64,000 nt of DNA from Ichthyophthirius multifiliis (lineage: Eukaryota; Ciliophora; Oligohymenophorea; Hymenostomatida), in the NCBI RefSeq assembly GCF_000220395.1, contig NW_004085985.1:1-64000 (forward strand). The letters are read 5' to 3'. The notes beneath the pieces are model-generated. The model made no database searches. It had not been told where the DNA came from and worked only from the letters and a program-made list of their open reading frames with translations. The position numbers were made by a program, and so were the translations under genes. This document shows, piece by piece, positions 1 to 12,269 of the stretch. How positions within the stretch are numbered: the first letter of the stretch is position 1; each line of letters starts with the position of its first letter.

Positions 1-36
1 TTAAAAAAAAAAAAAAATTATTAAGAATATAAATTG

Positions 37-79
<43 letters not shown>

Positions 80-542
80 AATATTTTATTTTAATATTAT
101 CTTTAGATATATTTATTTATTATTAATTATATTTAAAATTATTTATTTTTACTTAAATATTTTTTTTTTATTTAATTTATAATCATTTTCTTTTTAAATT
201 ATATTTATTAAATATTTTTACGCTTTCAATATTTTTAAATTAAAATTATATTTTTTACTTAACATTTTAATTACAAATTATATATATATTTTTTTTTTTA
301 TTTAATGTATATTTTTTAATTTAATTTTTTTTAAATATATATAATTTTTAAGGTATTTTATTTTTTATTTTTAAAAAGAATGCAGTAAGTATATAAATTA
401 TTATTAATTTTTTGAGTTATTTTTATTCACGAAAAAAAAAAAAAAAAAATTTTAAAAGAATATACCTTTAATTATAATTTTTATAAATTTTTTTAAGAAT
501 AAAAAAAAATAAAAAAATAAAATATTTATTTAACAAATATAT

Positions 543-2012
543 ATGTTTCTACATAATAGCTAATAAAACAATAAACTAATAAATTATTTCGAATTACAGA
601 AATAAGATGATGAAGAAGAAATTGAATAATTTAAAAATTAAGGACTTTTTGAAAATAATCCTTTTCAAAATTTTCAATATAATCAATTTAATGTAATTTT
701 TTTATTTTAAAAAAATTAACTTTTTTATTTGTTATATAAAAATTTTAAATAAAACTTAATAAAAGACTAATTATGATTAATATGAAAAAATATACAACTA
801 AAAAATCTCTGAATATTAAAGACTTGTAAAAAATATATTTTTTTTTATTTAAAATAAAAAATTTCTACAATTTCTATCTATTTTAATTTTTTTATATATA
901 CCTACTCTTTTTATAAATAATAAAATAAAATAAAATAAAATAGATAATAAATTAAGATAATACTTAATATCCATTAAGGTATTCTTAAATAAACATATAA
1001 TCAGTAGAAGACTTTAACTTTTTAGAAAACAATAATAATAATGAATTTTTATAATAAGATAACTAAGAATTAGATTTTCAATTAACAACTACTAGTTAAT
1101 AATCTATAAATTATAAAATACTAGAAATAAATTAAACAAATATATAAAAAACAGCAGAAGAGAAATTAAAAAATATTCCTAATGAAAAAATAATATAAAA
1201 AAAGGAAAAATAATTAAATATTAAAAAAAGAAAATAATAAGATAATAAATATTTGAATCAATTTAATAGTTCTACAGTTAAAAAAACTAAAAAATCTACT
1301 AATTGTAGTAATAATATTAAAATTATAAAAATAAAATAAAAGCATATTAATTTTTTTTTTTACAAAACAGATAATTTAAACTCAAATTATACAGTTAAAA
1401 AAGATTAGGTTTAAGAAAATAATGACCTTTAAATATAAAATTTTAAAGAAATTATACAAAAATTACCTAATGCGTATTTACCTTTTACTAATAATCAATA
1501 AACAGAATAATAGACACTTTAATATTTAAAAAAATGGCACAATGTATAATAAAATAGTATATAAGATATAAAATTACTTCTTCCTGATAATTATTAATAA
1601 ATATTTGAAATAAATATAAATACTATTTTGAGAAATATTTTCATATTAAATGGGGTATGTACAAACAATAAAAAAAGACATTTTTTTTACAATTCTTTTT
1701 ATAAAATGACAAATGAAAAATTAGAAAAATATAGAAAAAAAAAGAAAAAATGTAGAAAATAAATAAATATTAAATTATTAAAATATTAAAAAAAAAAGGA
1801 GAACAAATTAATAATAAAAATGCTTTAAAAAAAAATTCACTGATAATAGATTAAGAATAAAAGGAAAATTTATTGCAAAAGATTAGGCTTTAATGTTAAT
1901 AGGCGAAGATTCAGTAAATACATAATATACAAATGAATAATTAAAATAAATGCTTAATTTAAAATTCTAAAAATATAAAGAAATAGATAAAAAAAGAATA
2001 CTTAATTATTGA
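543..2012 (+). CDS. CCT-motif protein, multi-exon
   Basis: Read with TAA/TAG as Gln. The start is an ATG at 543 followed by an Asn/Gln-rich leader and an acidic stretch ('QDDEEEIEQF'). Short introns beginning GTAATTTT and GTAAAAAA occur near 700 and 830. The middle is low-complexity N/Q/K-rich. The C-terminus holds the only recognisable part: a Lys/Arg-rich helix ('EKLEKYRKKKKK') followed by 'DNRLRIKGKFIAKDQALML', which matches the end of the CCT (CONSTANS/CO-like/TOC1) motif as found in ciliate proteins ('R-L-R-I-K-G-R-F'). The CCT motif is a basic nuclear or DNA-binding module, so a transcription-associated role is inferred. The frame changes by one between the basic helix (about 1750) and the RLRIKG segment (about 1800), either through an undetected intron or an A-run error. 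The stop is TGA at 2010. The function beyond the motif is unknown. Confidence 0.6.
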
Positions 2013-2531
2013 AAACTTTAATATATATAATCTATAATAAAATATTAATTAATAATTAATATATAATTTTACATAATTAAAAAAAAATAATATATAAATA
2101 ATAATATATAATATATATATATATTATTATATATATATATTTATATATTTTATTAAAAAGTAATAGAATAATTATAAAAATAAATATAACTAATACTTTT
2201 TATATCATTCAATAATTATATATTAAATTATTATCCTCAAATATATATAAAAAAATTGTTATTGTATATTCTATAAATATAAATAAATAAATATAATTAT
2301 TTATTTAAATATAAAAAATAATTATTTTTTTCTATTTTATCTATATTTATAATACATATTTTTACTTAATCAAATTTTTATTATATTTTTTTTAAAAAAA
2401 TAAATTTAATTTATAATTTAAATTCAAAATTAAATAAAGAAATATAATTATTTAATTTATTAATTAAAATAATTAGAAAAAAATAAGTTAAAAATAAAAA
2501 AAATTGATAAATTTAAATAAAATAATATATA
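2013..2531. other. AT-rich spacer, convergent gene ends
   Basis: This stretch is nearly pure A/T with TA-rich tracts (for example around 2100-2150). It lies between two convergent genes. I see no coding or RNA feature in it. Confidence 0.6.
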
Positions 2532-5500
2532 TCAAATTTATTATTTTTTGATAGTTTAACCATTTGAATTTTTTTATTAACTAGAGAATATACTTCCTGC
2601 TTATCCTCCAATAATATGAAAAGAATTATGATTATTTGGAATTTTAATTGCTTTTTTTATTTTTAAATTAAAAAAATTATATATATAAATATTAAAATTA
2701 AATAATCAACGTCCATTAATAGAAGGTAAATTTAACTTTTATTTGTTATTATTATCATAGTTTTTTTTTTAATTTGGCAATTTCCTAAAAAATATTAAAA
2801 CAAATATATAAATATATTTATATATATATGTATAAATAGATATATTAATAATTTTTTATTAATATATTTTTATATTATTTTTTTATATATAGATTTTTTT
2901 TTACGCTATTTATGAATTAATATTTATATTTTAACTAGATTTTTAATTTAAATTTATATTATTAATTGCTATATATTTAGTTTTAGCTTATTAAATATTT
3001 TATGCTGAAAGTTTAGGTGATATAGTGTTTGTTTTATTTATTGCTCCAGAAGTTCTTTTTTTATAATTATTGTTTATAAAACTTGTTTTTTTATAAATAA
3101 AATTTAATTCATCTTTATATTCTATTTCTTCTTTAAGTTTTTGTCTTTATAAAACGATTAAATATTCCTCATTTTTAATCCTTTCATTATCCCATTTTTA
3201 GATTTCTTCCTCTATTCTTAAATTATCGAAATCTATTTCCTCAATTTAACAAATTGCTTTTTAAATTTCCTAAAAAGAAAATATTAATATTTATATATTG
3301 ACTTTTAATTTTATGTGTTACCTATTAAACTTATTAATCGCTTTATATATTATTATTATTTAGTTTAGTTATTATTTTTTCGAATTTTTCAAGGAATATT
3401 TACAAATCAGGATCATCATAGTTTAACATATATCTTATTTTTACTAAAATTCTAGCCGTTTATAACCTTACATTTAAAACAGGGTCTTATATTAAATCCA
3501 AAACGAGAAAAAAATAATTATTTTTGAAAAATTAACGAGAAAATACTTCATAGGAAGCTTCTATAAAATATATAAAGGAAAGCCTACTTTAGAAACTTTT
3601 AGACTTTAAATAATCTTATGTGAGCTATTATATCAATATTTATGATTGATTAACTCTAGGATTACAACTTATATAATAACATAATACACGACATGATTAT
3701 ATTTAGACTTGTTTTGTTTCGTTTTTCATTTACTCTAGTATTATTGGTATAAAATATTTATGGAATTAATCCGGATCTAAGATTTTAATACATCTTTTAT
3801 TTATTTTTTATTAAAAAAGTAAAAAAAAAAATATTTTTTGTTTTACTTTTCGAGTTTTTATAAAAACAAAGTCTTTTTTTTCCATTAATGTTATTATATT
3901 TTTTAATAAAAATCAAATATATTTTTAATTAAGTTATCATTATCTTCCTTTTTATATAAATTATTAATAAATAAATTATTAATATATATATATATTTTAT
4001 TTATTTTTATCATAAAAAATAAATTATATTAAAAAAAAATATACATCGTTTAACTTTAACTCTTCGTCATCTTCTTTATCATTAGACATATCTAATTTGT
4101 TAGTTTTTAAGTTATTTTTATATTATTATGAACATTTAATTATATTTTATAATATTAGGTCTATATTTTGAATTATTTTTGTCATAATAAGTTCATCATT
4201 TTCCTTTAAAATTTCTTTAAAAATAGGCATAAAAAACTTAACACTATCTTCTAAATTACATAAATTAATACATTCATGTAAAGATGCAATCATTTAGGCT
4301 TTTACTTATTTATTTTTATCTTTAATAATACAATTATAGTATATGTTTTTGAATTAATCAAACATATTTTTTTAATAAAGAAATTATATTATAGCAGGAA
4401 CATTATAGGCAAAATTTTTTCTTATTTTTTCATTAGAGTTATTACCGTATTCCTTTTTTTTTATAATTAAATAAATTAATATATAAAAAAAATACTCTAA
4501 AAGCTTGTATTATCATGTTTATATAATTTTAATTAGAATTTAAATATTATTATAATTAATAAAACACACGGCCACAAATAAAAGACATTTAAACTTAAAT
4601 TTCTTCTTTAGTATTTCCAAGAAACTCGATAAACATTTTACAAATTCTATTTTTTTATTCATCTTATGGTAAATAATTACTAATGTTAAACATAAGCTCA
4701 ATACCTGAACATTTTACATTAATTTAAGAATCATAAACTAGAGAAATAATCTATAATTATAAAAAAAATATTTAAAATATAAAAATATATGTATATATAA
4801 ATATGATATATATATATATATATATTTATATATTTATATATTTATTTATATTTATATTTAATTTTTTTATTAATTAATTATTACTTTGTCTAAAAATTAC
4901 ATCTAATTCTATTCAGGTGATAAATATTTACATATTTTTATAATAACTTCTTAAGCCATTACTTTTCTAACTTCCATATCATGATCTTGACATAAAAATC
5001 TTAATTTATCATACAGACTATTTTTAATTTTATCTTTTTTTAACTTTATTTTTATTTATTCATTTTTTTAAATTTTTTTAATTTTATTTACATCTACTAT
5101 AAAACCAATCATTCTGGCTGCTATATATCTACTAAATGAAGGCTATGAGGAACTACTTAAAAATAAAATTAATTAATTGCAATCATCTTCTATATTTTTA
5201 TATGGAAGGGTATTTATTAATTACTTTATTTTTTTAATTAATTATTAATTTTACATTTATTTATTTTTTACTTAAAATACTAAAACCCATGAATCTAATA
5301 CTAATTAGCTCCATATTTTAAGCATACTTTATGTTAATTAAAATATTTATTTTAGGTTTTATTCTTCTATTTACTGTTTTTTTTTTTTTTCTATTATATA
5401 TGTAATATTTATTATATTTACATTATTTTATATTGCTTAAACTAAACTATTAGCTGCTTCTATTTGTATATTTTCATCTTAATTTTAAATGTCTTCCTTT

Positions 5501-6021
5501 ATATAAATTTTGAAAATAGTTTAAAATATTTAAAAAAAAGAGGGTGAGAGTGTAAATTTTTAATTATATTTTAATTTTATTTTAATAAGTTTACTGAAAT
5601 TATTGGTAGTAAATAGTCTATAGTCTTTTTATCTTATAAAATTTTATGTAAATTTTAATAAATCTTTTTTTTTTTTTTTTTGGAATATAAATAAAATAAA
5701 ATTAATTTTATTATTTCAGGTTTTTTTTATGTATTTTTATTACTGCTATTTTTTAAAAATTCTATCCTTTAGTTAATATTTAAAAGGATCTTTTTATTTC
5801 TGTTAAATCTTCTTCCAATGTTAATTTTTTAATTCTTCTTCAGTCTATATTTATTAATTTTTTTTGTATAAAATACAATTTATTATATATTATATGTATT
5901 AATTTAATAAAGAAAAAATTTGTGATTTTTTTTATATATATAAAGAATAAAAATTGCATCAATTCTCTACTTTTGTTGATTGTTGATATTCGTTTTGAAA
6001 AAATTGGTCGCTTATTATCAT
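2532..6021 (-). CDS. PPP4R4: HEAT-repeat regulatory subunit of protein phosphatase 4 (PPP4R4-like)
   Basis: PPP4R4 is a HEAT-repeat scaffold that binds the PP4 catalytic subunit in the cytoplasm. Order along the protein: an N-terminal 'LTLEEDLTEIKRSFQIL' segment like the human 'LTVDEDLSDIERAVYLL'; HEAT helices ('LLPIISVNLLKQ', 'RFLCQDHDMEVRKVMAQEV'); 'KIRKNFAYNVPAIIQFL' like the human 'SVRKNCAYNFPAMIVFV'; 'FFKNNYFFLVLDLIQDPVLN' followed by VRLQTARIL, like the human 'THDPVANVRMKL'; then a charged coiled-coil-like tail and a Ser/Asn-rich end. Several GT...AG introns interrupt it (for example about 2760-2900, 3270-3330, 3960-4040 and 4440-4560). The start is the ATG at 6021; its first exon is short (MIISDQFFQNEYQQ...). 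The stop is TGA at 2534-2532. Near 5829 the frame shifts by one in a run of six A. The family assignment rests on remembered human sequence and is fairly secure; subunit function in ciliates is inferred. Confidence 0.8.
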
Positions 6022-6112
6022 TTCTTTATTTATCTTTTAAATAAGTTATATTTAATTTATTTTTGATATATATGCTATTTTTTTTTTTTTTTTTAATTAT
6101 AAATGCTAATAG

Positions 6113-6144
<32 letters not shown>

Positions 6145-6149
6145 TTATT

Positions 6150-6236
6150 TATACACAATATACTTTTTTATTTTTTAATTTGTTAATAAAATTTATATAA
6201 AAATAATGATAATCAATAGACTTTTTTTTAAAATAT

Positions 6237-6283
<47 letters not shown>

Positions 6284-6640
6284 ATATTGGGGTTTTTTAA
6301 ATTAAAAGGGGCCCATTTTAAAAAAATTTTTTTTCCTTAAAAAAAAATTTAAAAAATTTTTGGTTAAATTAAAAAAAAAAAAAATTAAAAAAAAAATTTT
6401 GGTTTAAATTTAACCCTTTTTAAAAAAAAAAAAAAAAAAATTTAATTTTAATTTTTAAAAAAAAAATACCCCATATACTTTTTTATTTTTTAAATTGGTT
6501 ATAAAAATTTTTTAAAAAATATGGTAATTCATTGGCTTTTTTTTAAAAAAAGTTTTTTTTTTTTTTTTTTTTTTTTTTAAATAAAAAAATACAAATATAT
6601 ATGTGTTTATTTAAATTAAAATGGACCAATTTAATAAATA
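6150..6640. repeat. Imperfect tandem duplication with garbled centre
   Basis: The string 'tatacttttttattttttaa' and what follows at about 6160-6235 recur in altered form at about 6474-6550. A second block, 'tttaaattaaaa' followed by a GG(A/C)CC-like step (6296-6315), recurs at 6610-6630. Between the copies (6285-6475) the sequence consists of long runs of A and T with odd G/C doublets such as 'ggggccc'. The pattern is typical of poor base calls or a mis-joined read of the same locus rather than of a biological repeat. No gene is visible here. Confidence 0.55.
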
Positions 6641-6901
6641 TATTATATCATATAATATAAATTTAATAAATTATTGTTTAAATTAAATATAAAATAAATT
6701 AAAATAAAATATTAGTATTAAATTTAATCATTTTATAATTAATTAAAACAATATTTAAATTTTAAAATTTTATAAAAAAAAAAAAAAAATTCAAATTAAA
6801 ATTAAATTTAAAAAGATTAATTATAGAAAATTAAATATATTTTATATATATATCTTAAATAAAATAAAAATAAATAAATTATAATTATAGTAACAAAAAA
6901 A

Positions 6902-8141
6902 TCATATATCATAATAATCATTATCTTTTTATTAACTTGAATTAACTTTTTTTTTATTAACAATTGAACATAATATATATTTTGTATATTTAAGTCTTTT
7001 CTGCATATCCAAATTTTAATTTTCCATAGCAGTACATAATGGATAATTAAATTTGTTTCCAAGTTTATCTATAAAAGTAACAATTTTAGTTATACATTAT
7101 AACAAAATTTCACTTTTATCGAAAAAACATACCTAAACGATTTTATTTGAGAGTCTAAAAAGTATTGCATACTTTGTTTTCATCCATTTTTTTACAAAAA
7201 TAAAATCTTATTTTTTTTTTTAAAGAGGCAATGTATTTATGTTTTCTAAACTTAAATTTGCATTTTAGAGTATTTTTTCCTTTAAATGATTCCTAAAAAT
7301 TTATAATATATTAACTTTTTTTTTCAATTCAGGCGGATTTTGTTCCATAAAGAATTATTTTTCGGAATTTTCTTATGAATTTTTATTTTTTTCCATATAT
7401 TATACAATATTAGTATTTAAATCATATATAATTTTTGTAGAATCATTAAAATAAACACCTGTGTTTCCATTACTTAAAACATATCCAATTCCATATTTAT
7501 CAGAATAGTCTATCCATTAAGTGACAGAAATCATATTGATTTCTAAATTTTAAAATCCATAATTATTTTTAGGCAATTAAATGTTATTTTAAGAATTATT
7601 AATATTTTTATTATTATTTGTTGATATAAAAAATAAATTATTATTAGAATTTTAATTTTTTGCAGTATAAGGTTTTTTTTATTCATATATGAAATTATTT
7701 TATTCTTAATTAATATTTTTTTCTAAATTATTATTTTTTTCAATTTTTTAATTCTAAAAATTAATTTTATCAGTTAAAATAACATTTAAATTTTATATAC
7801 TTTGAACTCTTTTTTCTTTATTATTTTCTAAAATACGAAAAGGTTATTATAAAATTTTTAATGAATTTCCTTATGGCAGATATTATTTTGTAAAAGAAGC
7901 AGAAGGAGGACAAGTTAAAGTTTATAAAGGCAAAGTCTTAGGAATATTTCCTATATTATTACTAATAAAAGGATGTTCTAAAATTTAATTTAATGTAGGC
8001 CTCTAAAAAGGTTGTAATTAAAGAATTGATTTAATTAAATTTTTAGCCGCATCAGAAATAGGAACGCTTTCAGGAAATGAATATTTATTTTATTTAATTC
8101 TTTTATATGTACTTTTGACATCAGGAGTTTCATATGGTGGC

Positions 8142-8200
<59 letters not shown>

Positions 8201-8896
8201 TATATATAAATATATGTATATGTATATTAATATTACTTTTCCAATTATTAATGTATAAATAATAACGCCTAAAGACCATATATCTACTTCAAAAGAATGT
8301 CCAATATTTCCTTCTAGAATTTCGGGGGCTATATAATTTGGTGTTCCACAAATTGTATTTTTTTTTTCGTTTAAAAATTTTAATTTTGTTGCAAGTCCAA
8401 AATCACCTATTTTAATTTCTAGTTTTTCGCTTAAAAATAGATTTCCAAGTTTTAAATCTCTATGTATTATTTAATTTTTATGTAAATATATAAGTGCAGA
8501 TATTATTTGTAAAATATAACATTAAACTTCTAATTCAGTTAATCTTTTACGGTTTTTAATTAATTCGTTTAGAGTATTATTTGTACATATTTCTAATAAT
8601 ATATACACGTTTTCGTTATCTTCAAATACATGTTCAAATAATACTATATATTAATGTTTTAAACTTTTATGTATTTTTATTTCAGATATTAGTTTTTGGC
8701 GAGAACGGGATTTTTTAAGTGTACTTTTTGTTATTATTTTTGCCGCGTAAATTTTTTTAGTTTCTATGTTTGTAAATTCATAACATTTTGCAAAACCTCC
8801 TTTTCCTAAAAAACGATCTTTTATATATGTTTAACTTTAAGTTTCGCCATTTCCGGTTTATATTTTTTCCTCGATTATTATTTGTTTTTCGGACAT
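6902..8896 (-). CDS. PLK: Polo-like kinase
   Basis: A Ser/Thr kinase of mitosis and centriole/basal-body control. The kinase domain starts near residue 28: '[11 protein letters not shown]', Lys in 'YAAKIITK', '[11 protein letters not shown]', 'IGDFGLATK', '[10 protein letters not shown]', '[12 protein letters not shown]'. It continues after a TA-rich intron (about 8140-8230) with '[16 protein letters not shown]' and 'RPTLNQILEHPF'. A linker leads to polo box 1 ('[16 protein letters not shown]', '[12 protein letters not shown]') and polo box 2 ('[19 protein letters not shown]'). The layout and length fit PLK1/Polo/Cdc5. The start ATG at 8896 gives a short leader; the stop is TGA at 6904-6902. 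In polo box 2 the phosphopeptide-binding His-x-Lys of PLK1 ('DHTK') is not seen: the aligned stretch reads '[11 protein letters not shown]'. The polo-box-1 Trp is kept. Confidence 0.93.
8140..8232. repeat. TA microsatellite inside the PLK intron
   Basis: A nearly perfect (TA)n run of about 50 bases followed by TA-rich sequence. It lies exactly between the two kinase exons ('...TLIIGK' and 'PPYETPD...'), so it fills the intron. Confidence 0.8.
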
Positions 8897-8917
8897 TAAT
8901 ACTATATTATGATAAAT

Positions 8918-8951
<34 letters not shown>

Positions 8952-8960
8952 TTTATATTT

Positions 8961-9008
<48 letters not shown>

Positions 9009-9777
9009 ATATATATATATTATTTTCTTTTTATTTATATATTATTTTTTTTATTATTTATTATACTTTGAATGAATAATTATATAATTACAATATTTTT
9101 TTTATATAATTAGAATTTTTACTACACAATTACTTATTTAAAATGAAAAAATTAATTATATTAATTAATTAGAGATTAAAAAATACAATATTTATAATAT
9201 ATATCAAATATAAATTTATATAAATAATATTTTTTTAATTTTGTAGTAAAAAAATAAAATTAAAATACTTGTTAATAATAAATATTTTATAAACTTTCAT
9301 ATTTATTTATAAATTAAATCGAGAAGAAAAAAGCTTTTATTTATATAAATATAATATATTTTTTTAATTTAAATCTAAAATTAAATATTTTTCTTTTAAT
9401 ATTATACAAAAAAAGTGTATATATTATATTTATTTCCATAATAATAATTAGAAAAATTCTATAATTTTTGTTGAGATTTATAATTATTTTTTTAATTATT
9501 AAAAACGCTAATATTTTTAAATATTTTAACAAAAACTTATTAATATTTTTATCAGTTATTGTTATTTTTTTTTTTTAATTATTTAATAAAAAACATAATT
9601 AAAATCATCTCGTAAACAAAACATAAAATATATTAAATTTACAAATTAATTTTTTATAAAATAAAAAAAATATTTTCTTATAATGTATATTAATCTAAAC
9701 TATATTTTATAAAATTATTATTTAATTTAAAGATTTATTTGTAATTATATGTGGATTATTAAATATTTTAAATTTTG
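8897..9777. other. AT-rich spacer upstream of PLK
   Basis: It contains long TA microsatellites at about 8921-9022 and otherwise A/T-only sequence. It presumably includes the PLK promoter. I see no reliable coding sequence. Confidence 0.5.
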
Positions 9778-9905
9778 AACAGACGGTCATAATGCAATAG
9801 CTTTCGATGCATCATATCGTATAATATTTTTTTTTTATTCTGTCTATCCGAAATATGAAAAAATTATATATGGACTTGATGACCATTTAATATCTCTAGT
9901 TATAA
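9778..9905. ncRNA. Candidate structured RNA, strand uncertain
   Basis: This G+C-richer island stands out in more than 3 kb of A/T. A 'ggtcat' at 9786 and an 'atgacc' near 9880 are exact complements and would close a stem about 100 nt across. Inside there are smaller complementary pairs such as CGAT...ATCG within 'cgatgcatcatatcg'. The strand is unknown and no conserved snRNA, snoRNA or tRNA box identifies the family. It could instead be a promoter element. This is inference from composition and hand-found pairing only. Confidence 0.25.
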
Positions 9906-12010
9906 TTATATTATAAATTAAAGTACTTAGATTTAAATATTTATAGATAAAATAAAATTAAAAAAATATAATAATAATTTATAAAAAAATTGTATATATA
10001 AGGGTTTTTATAATTTAGTTTCTATTTTATTAAAAAATTTGATGTTTAGTGCTTTAAATTATTTTTTCTGTCTTAAAATAAAATATATTCCTTTCAGTTT
10101 TTATAATTCTAATATTTTGGGCTTATTTTAAATTAGCATATATAAAAATAAATTTATTTATAAAAGTGAATTTACTTTTATTCAAATTTAATTCCTTTAT
10201 ACATAATCAAAATACATTTTTCTAAAGATTATAAATAATTTATTAAAAAAAATTTGGTTAAATGTGTTTAAAAATATACAAATTAATAAAAAACAAAAGG
10301 TTATAAGAGACTAATATTGTTTATATAATAAAAAAAAATTATATAAAGTAATTAATTTTGTTAAAATAAATATTAACGAACCTATAAAATTTACATATTA
10401 TTTATGTACATAAAATATAAAAAAAAGACTAGAAATATATTAATCATTAATATGAAATAGATGTAAAAATAATAAATAGATAAATTGAAAAAATAAATTT
10501 AATACAAGTTATATATAATTTAATTTAATTAATAATATGTATTTATAAACAAAACAAATTAAAATATATATATATATATAAAGAAATTTGTCATTTTATA
10601 CTATTAATTATATTAATAATATAATTTATATAAAATGTGATATCATTTTTTTTAAATTATGAAATGGATTTAAAGTTAAATATTTTATTTATTTTACAAA
10701 TATAATATATGTATAATATTAAAAAATAATAATTATATTGTTAATAATTTATATTTTGTTTTAAAAATTATAAATATTGTGATATTTTTTTTTATTTGCT
10801 AAAATATTATTACATTTATCATATAAACATAAGTTGTTGATTTATTGTTTTTTATTGAAATTATCAATATATAAAAAGTTAAAATATATTTATTTATTAA
10901 TATGAATATAATTTTTTATATAAAAGAAGGAAACAAGTAATTTGTATATTTATATATAAATATGAATAATGATTATTTTTATTTATAATATTAAATAATA
11001 AATTTATGTAAATATTAATTAATACTATTGTAATAAAAAAAACTTTTATAACATAATTAATAATTTTATAAATTATTTTTTTATATTATACAAAAAATTC
11101 TTTTATTTATCAATTGATTGATATTTTATTGAAAATATAATAAAAATTAAAAAAGTGAATATGATAAAAAAATTTATGTTTATATTTTTTATATTTTTTA
11201 TAATAATATTTGGTTAATTCTATTAAAAATATACAACTAATATGAATTTTATACTAATAATTGACTGTAATTGTTTATAAAAAAAAAAAATGAATAATAT
11301 AGTTTATAAAAAATATAATTGATATGAAAATTATTATTAATATTAATTTGTATTTGTATTATATATAAAATAATTTATATATTAAAAATAAAAAAATTAA
11401 AATGTATATTATAAATATAATATATCTTTGGTATCTATAAAAAATAATAAAAATAAAAATATTATTCATATTAATTTTATATATAATATAAACAAAAAAT
11501 AAAATCTAATCTTTATTATCTATATAGAAATATTATATATTTAATAAAAATATACTATTTAAACAAATATAATAAGTAAATTTTTTATATTATATTATTA
11601 TTTTTATTATGAATAAATTTATATTAGTTATATATTGAAAAAATAAAGATATTTATTAATTTATTTTATTTTTTAAAAATAACGTAATATATATAAAACT
11701 TAAAATCATTATATTGAAAAAAATTAATATATTTCTATAATTAAAGGAATGTTATAAAATATTTAATATAATTTATTTAATTTAATATATACTTTTTAAT
11801 TAATATATATATAAAAAAAATTTCCCCTATATATTATATATATAAAATAATATATATATAATATATATTATAATATAATAATATAATAAAAATATTATAG
11901 TTTTTTATGCTTTTATTTGATATATATTTATTATATTAAATTGGGAAAAAAAAATTAATTAATATATAATATATTAATTATAATAAATTTTCCCATATTC
12001 TATATAAATT

Positions 12011-12086
<76 letters not shown>

Positions 12087-12269
12087 ATTAATTAATATAA
12101 ATAGTAGTTTATTTTACCTAGTTTATAATAAATTTTTAAATAAATTAATTTTTTATAAAAAAATATACATAAAAAAAGCCTATATTAGTTATTCTTCTCT
12201 CAAAGAAACTAAACCTTATCTTAATGAAAAAGTATACTTTTTAATAAAATATTTTTAATATTACCTTAA
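9906..12269. other. Long AT-rich non-coding stretch
   Basis: Over 2 kb of low-complexity A/T with TA repeats at about 12014-12083. Open frames occur (for example 10261-10838 on the plus strand), but they are strings of Ile/Tyr/Lys/Asn as expected when TGA is the only stop. I see no supported gene. Confidence 0.5.
12014..12083. repeat. TA microsatellite
   Basis: An uninterrupted (TA)n tract of about 65-70 bases, just upstream of an uncharacterised gene. Confidence 0.85.

Noticed and set aside
8921-9022. Replication origin or centromere-like AT tract
   Set aside because: Similar TA tracts occur all over this window, including inside introns, so they carry no specific signal.
10261-10838. 192-codon open frame on the plus strand
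   Set aside because: Composition is almost all Ile/Lys/Asn/Tyr/Gln without any motif. With only TGA as stop and very low G content such frames arise often by chance.
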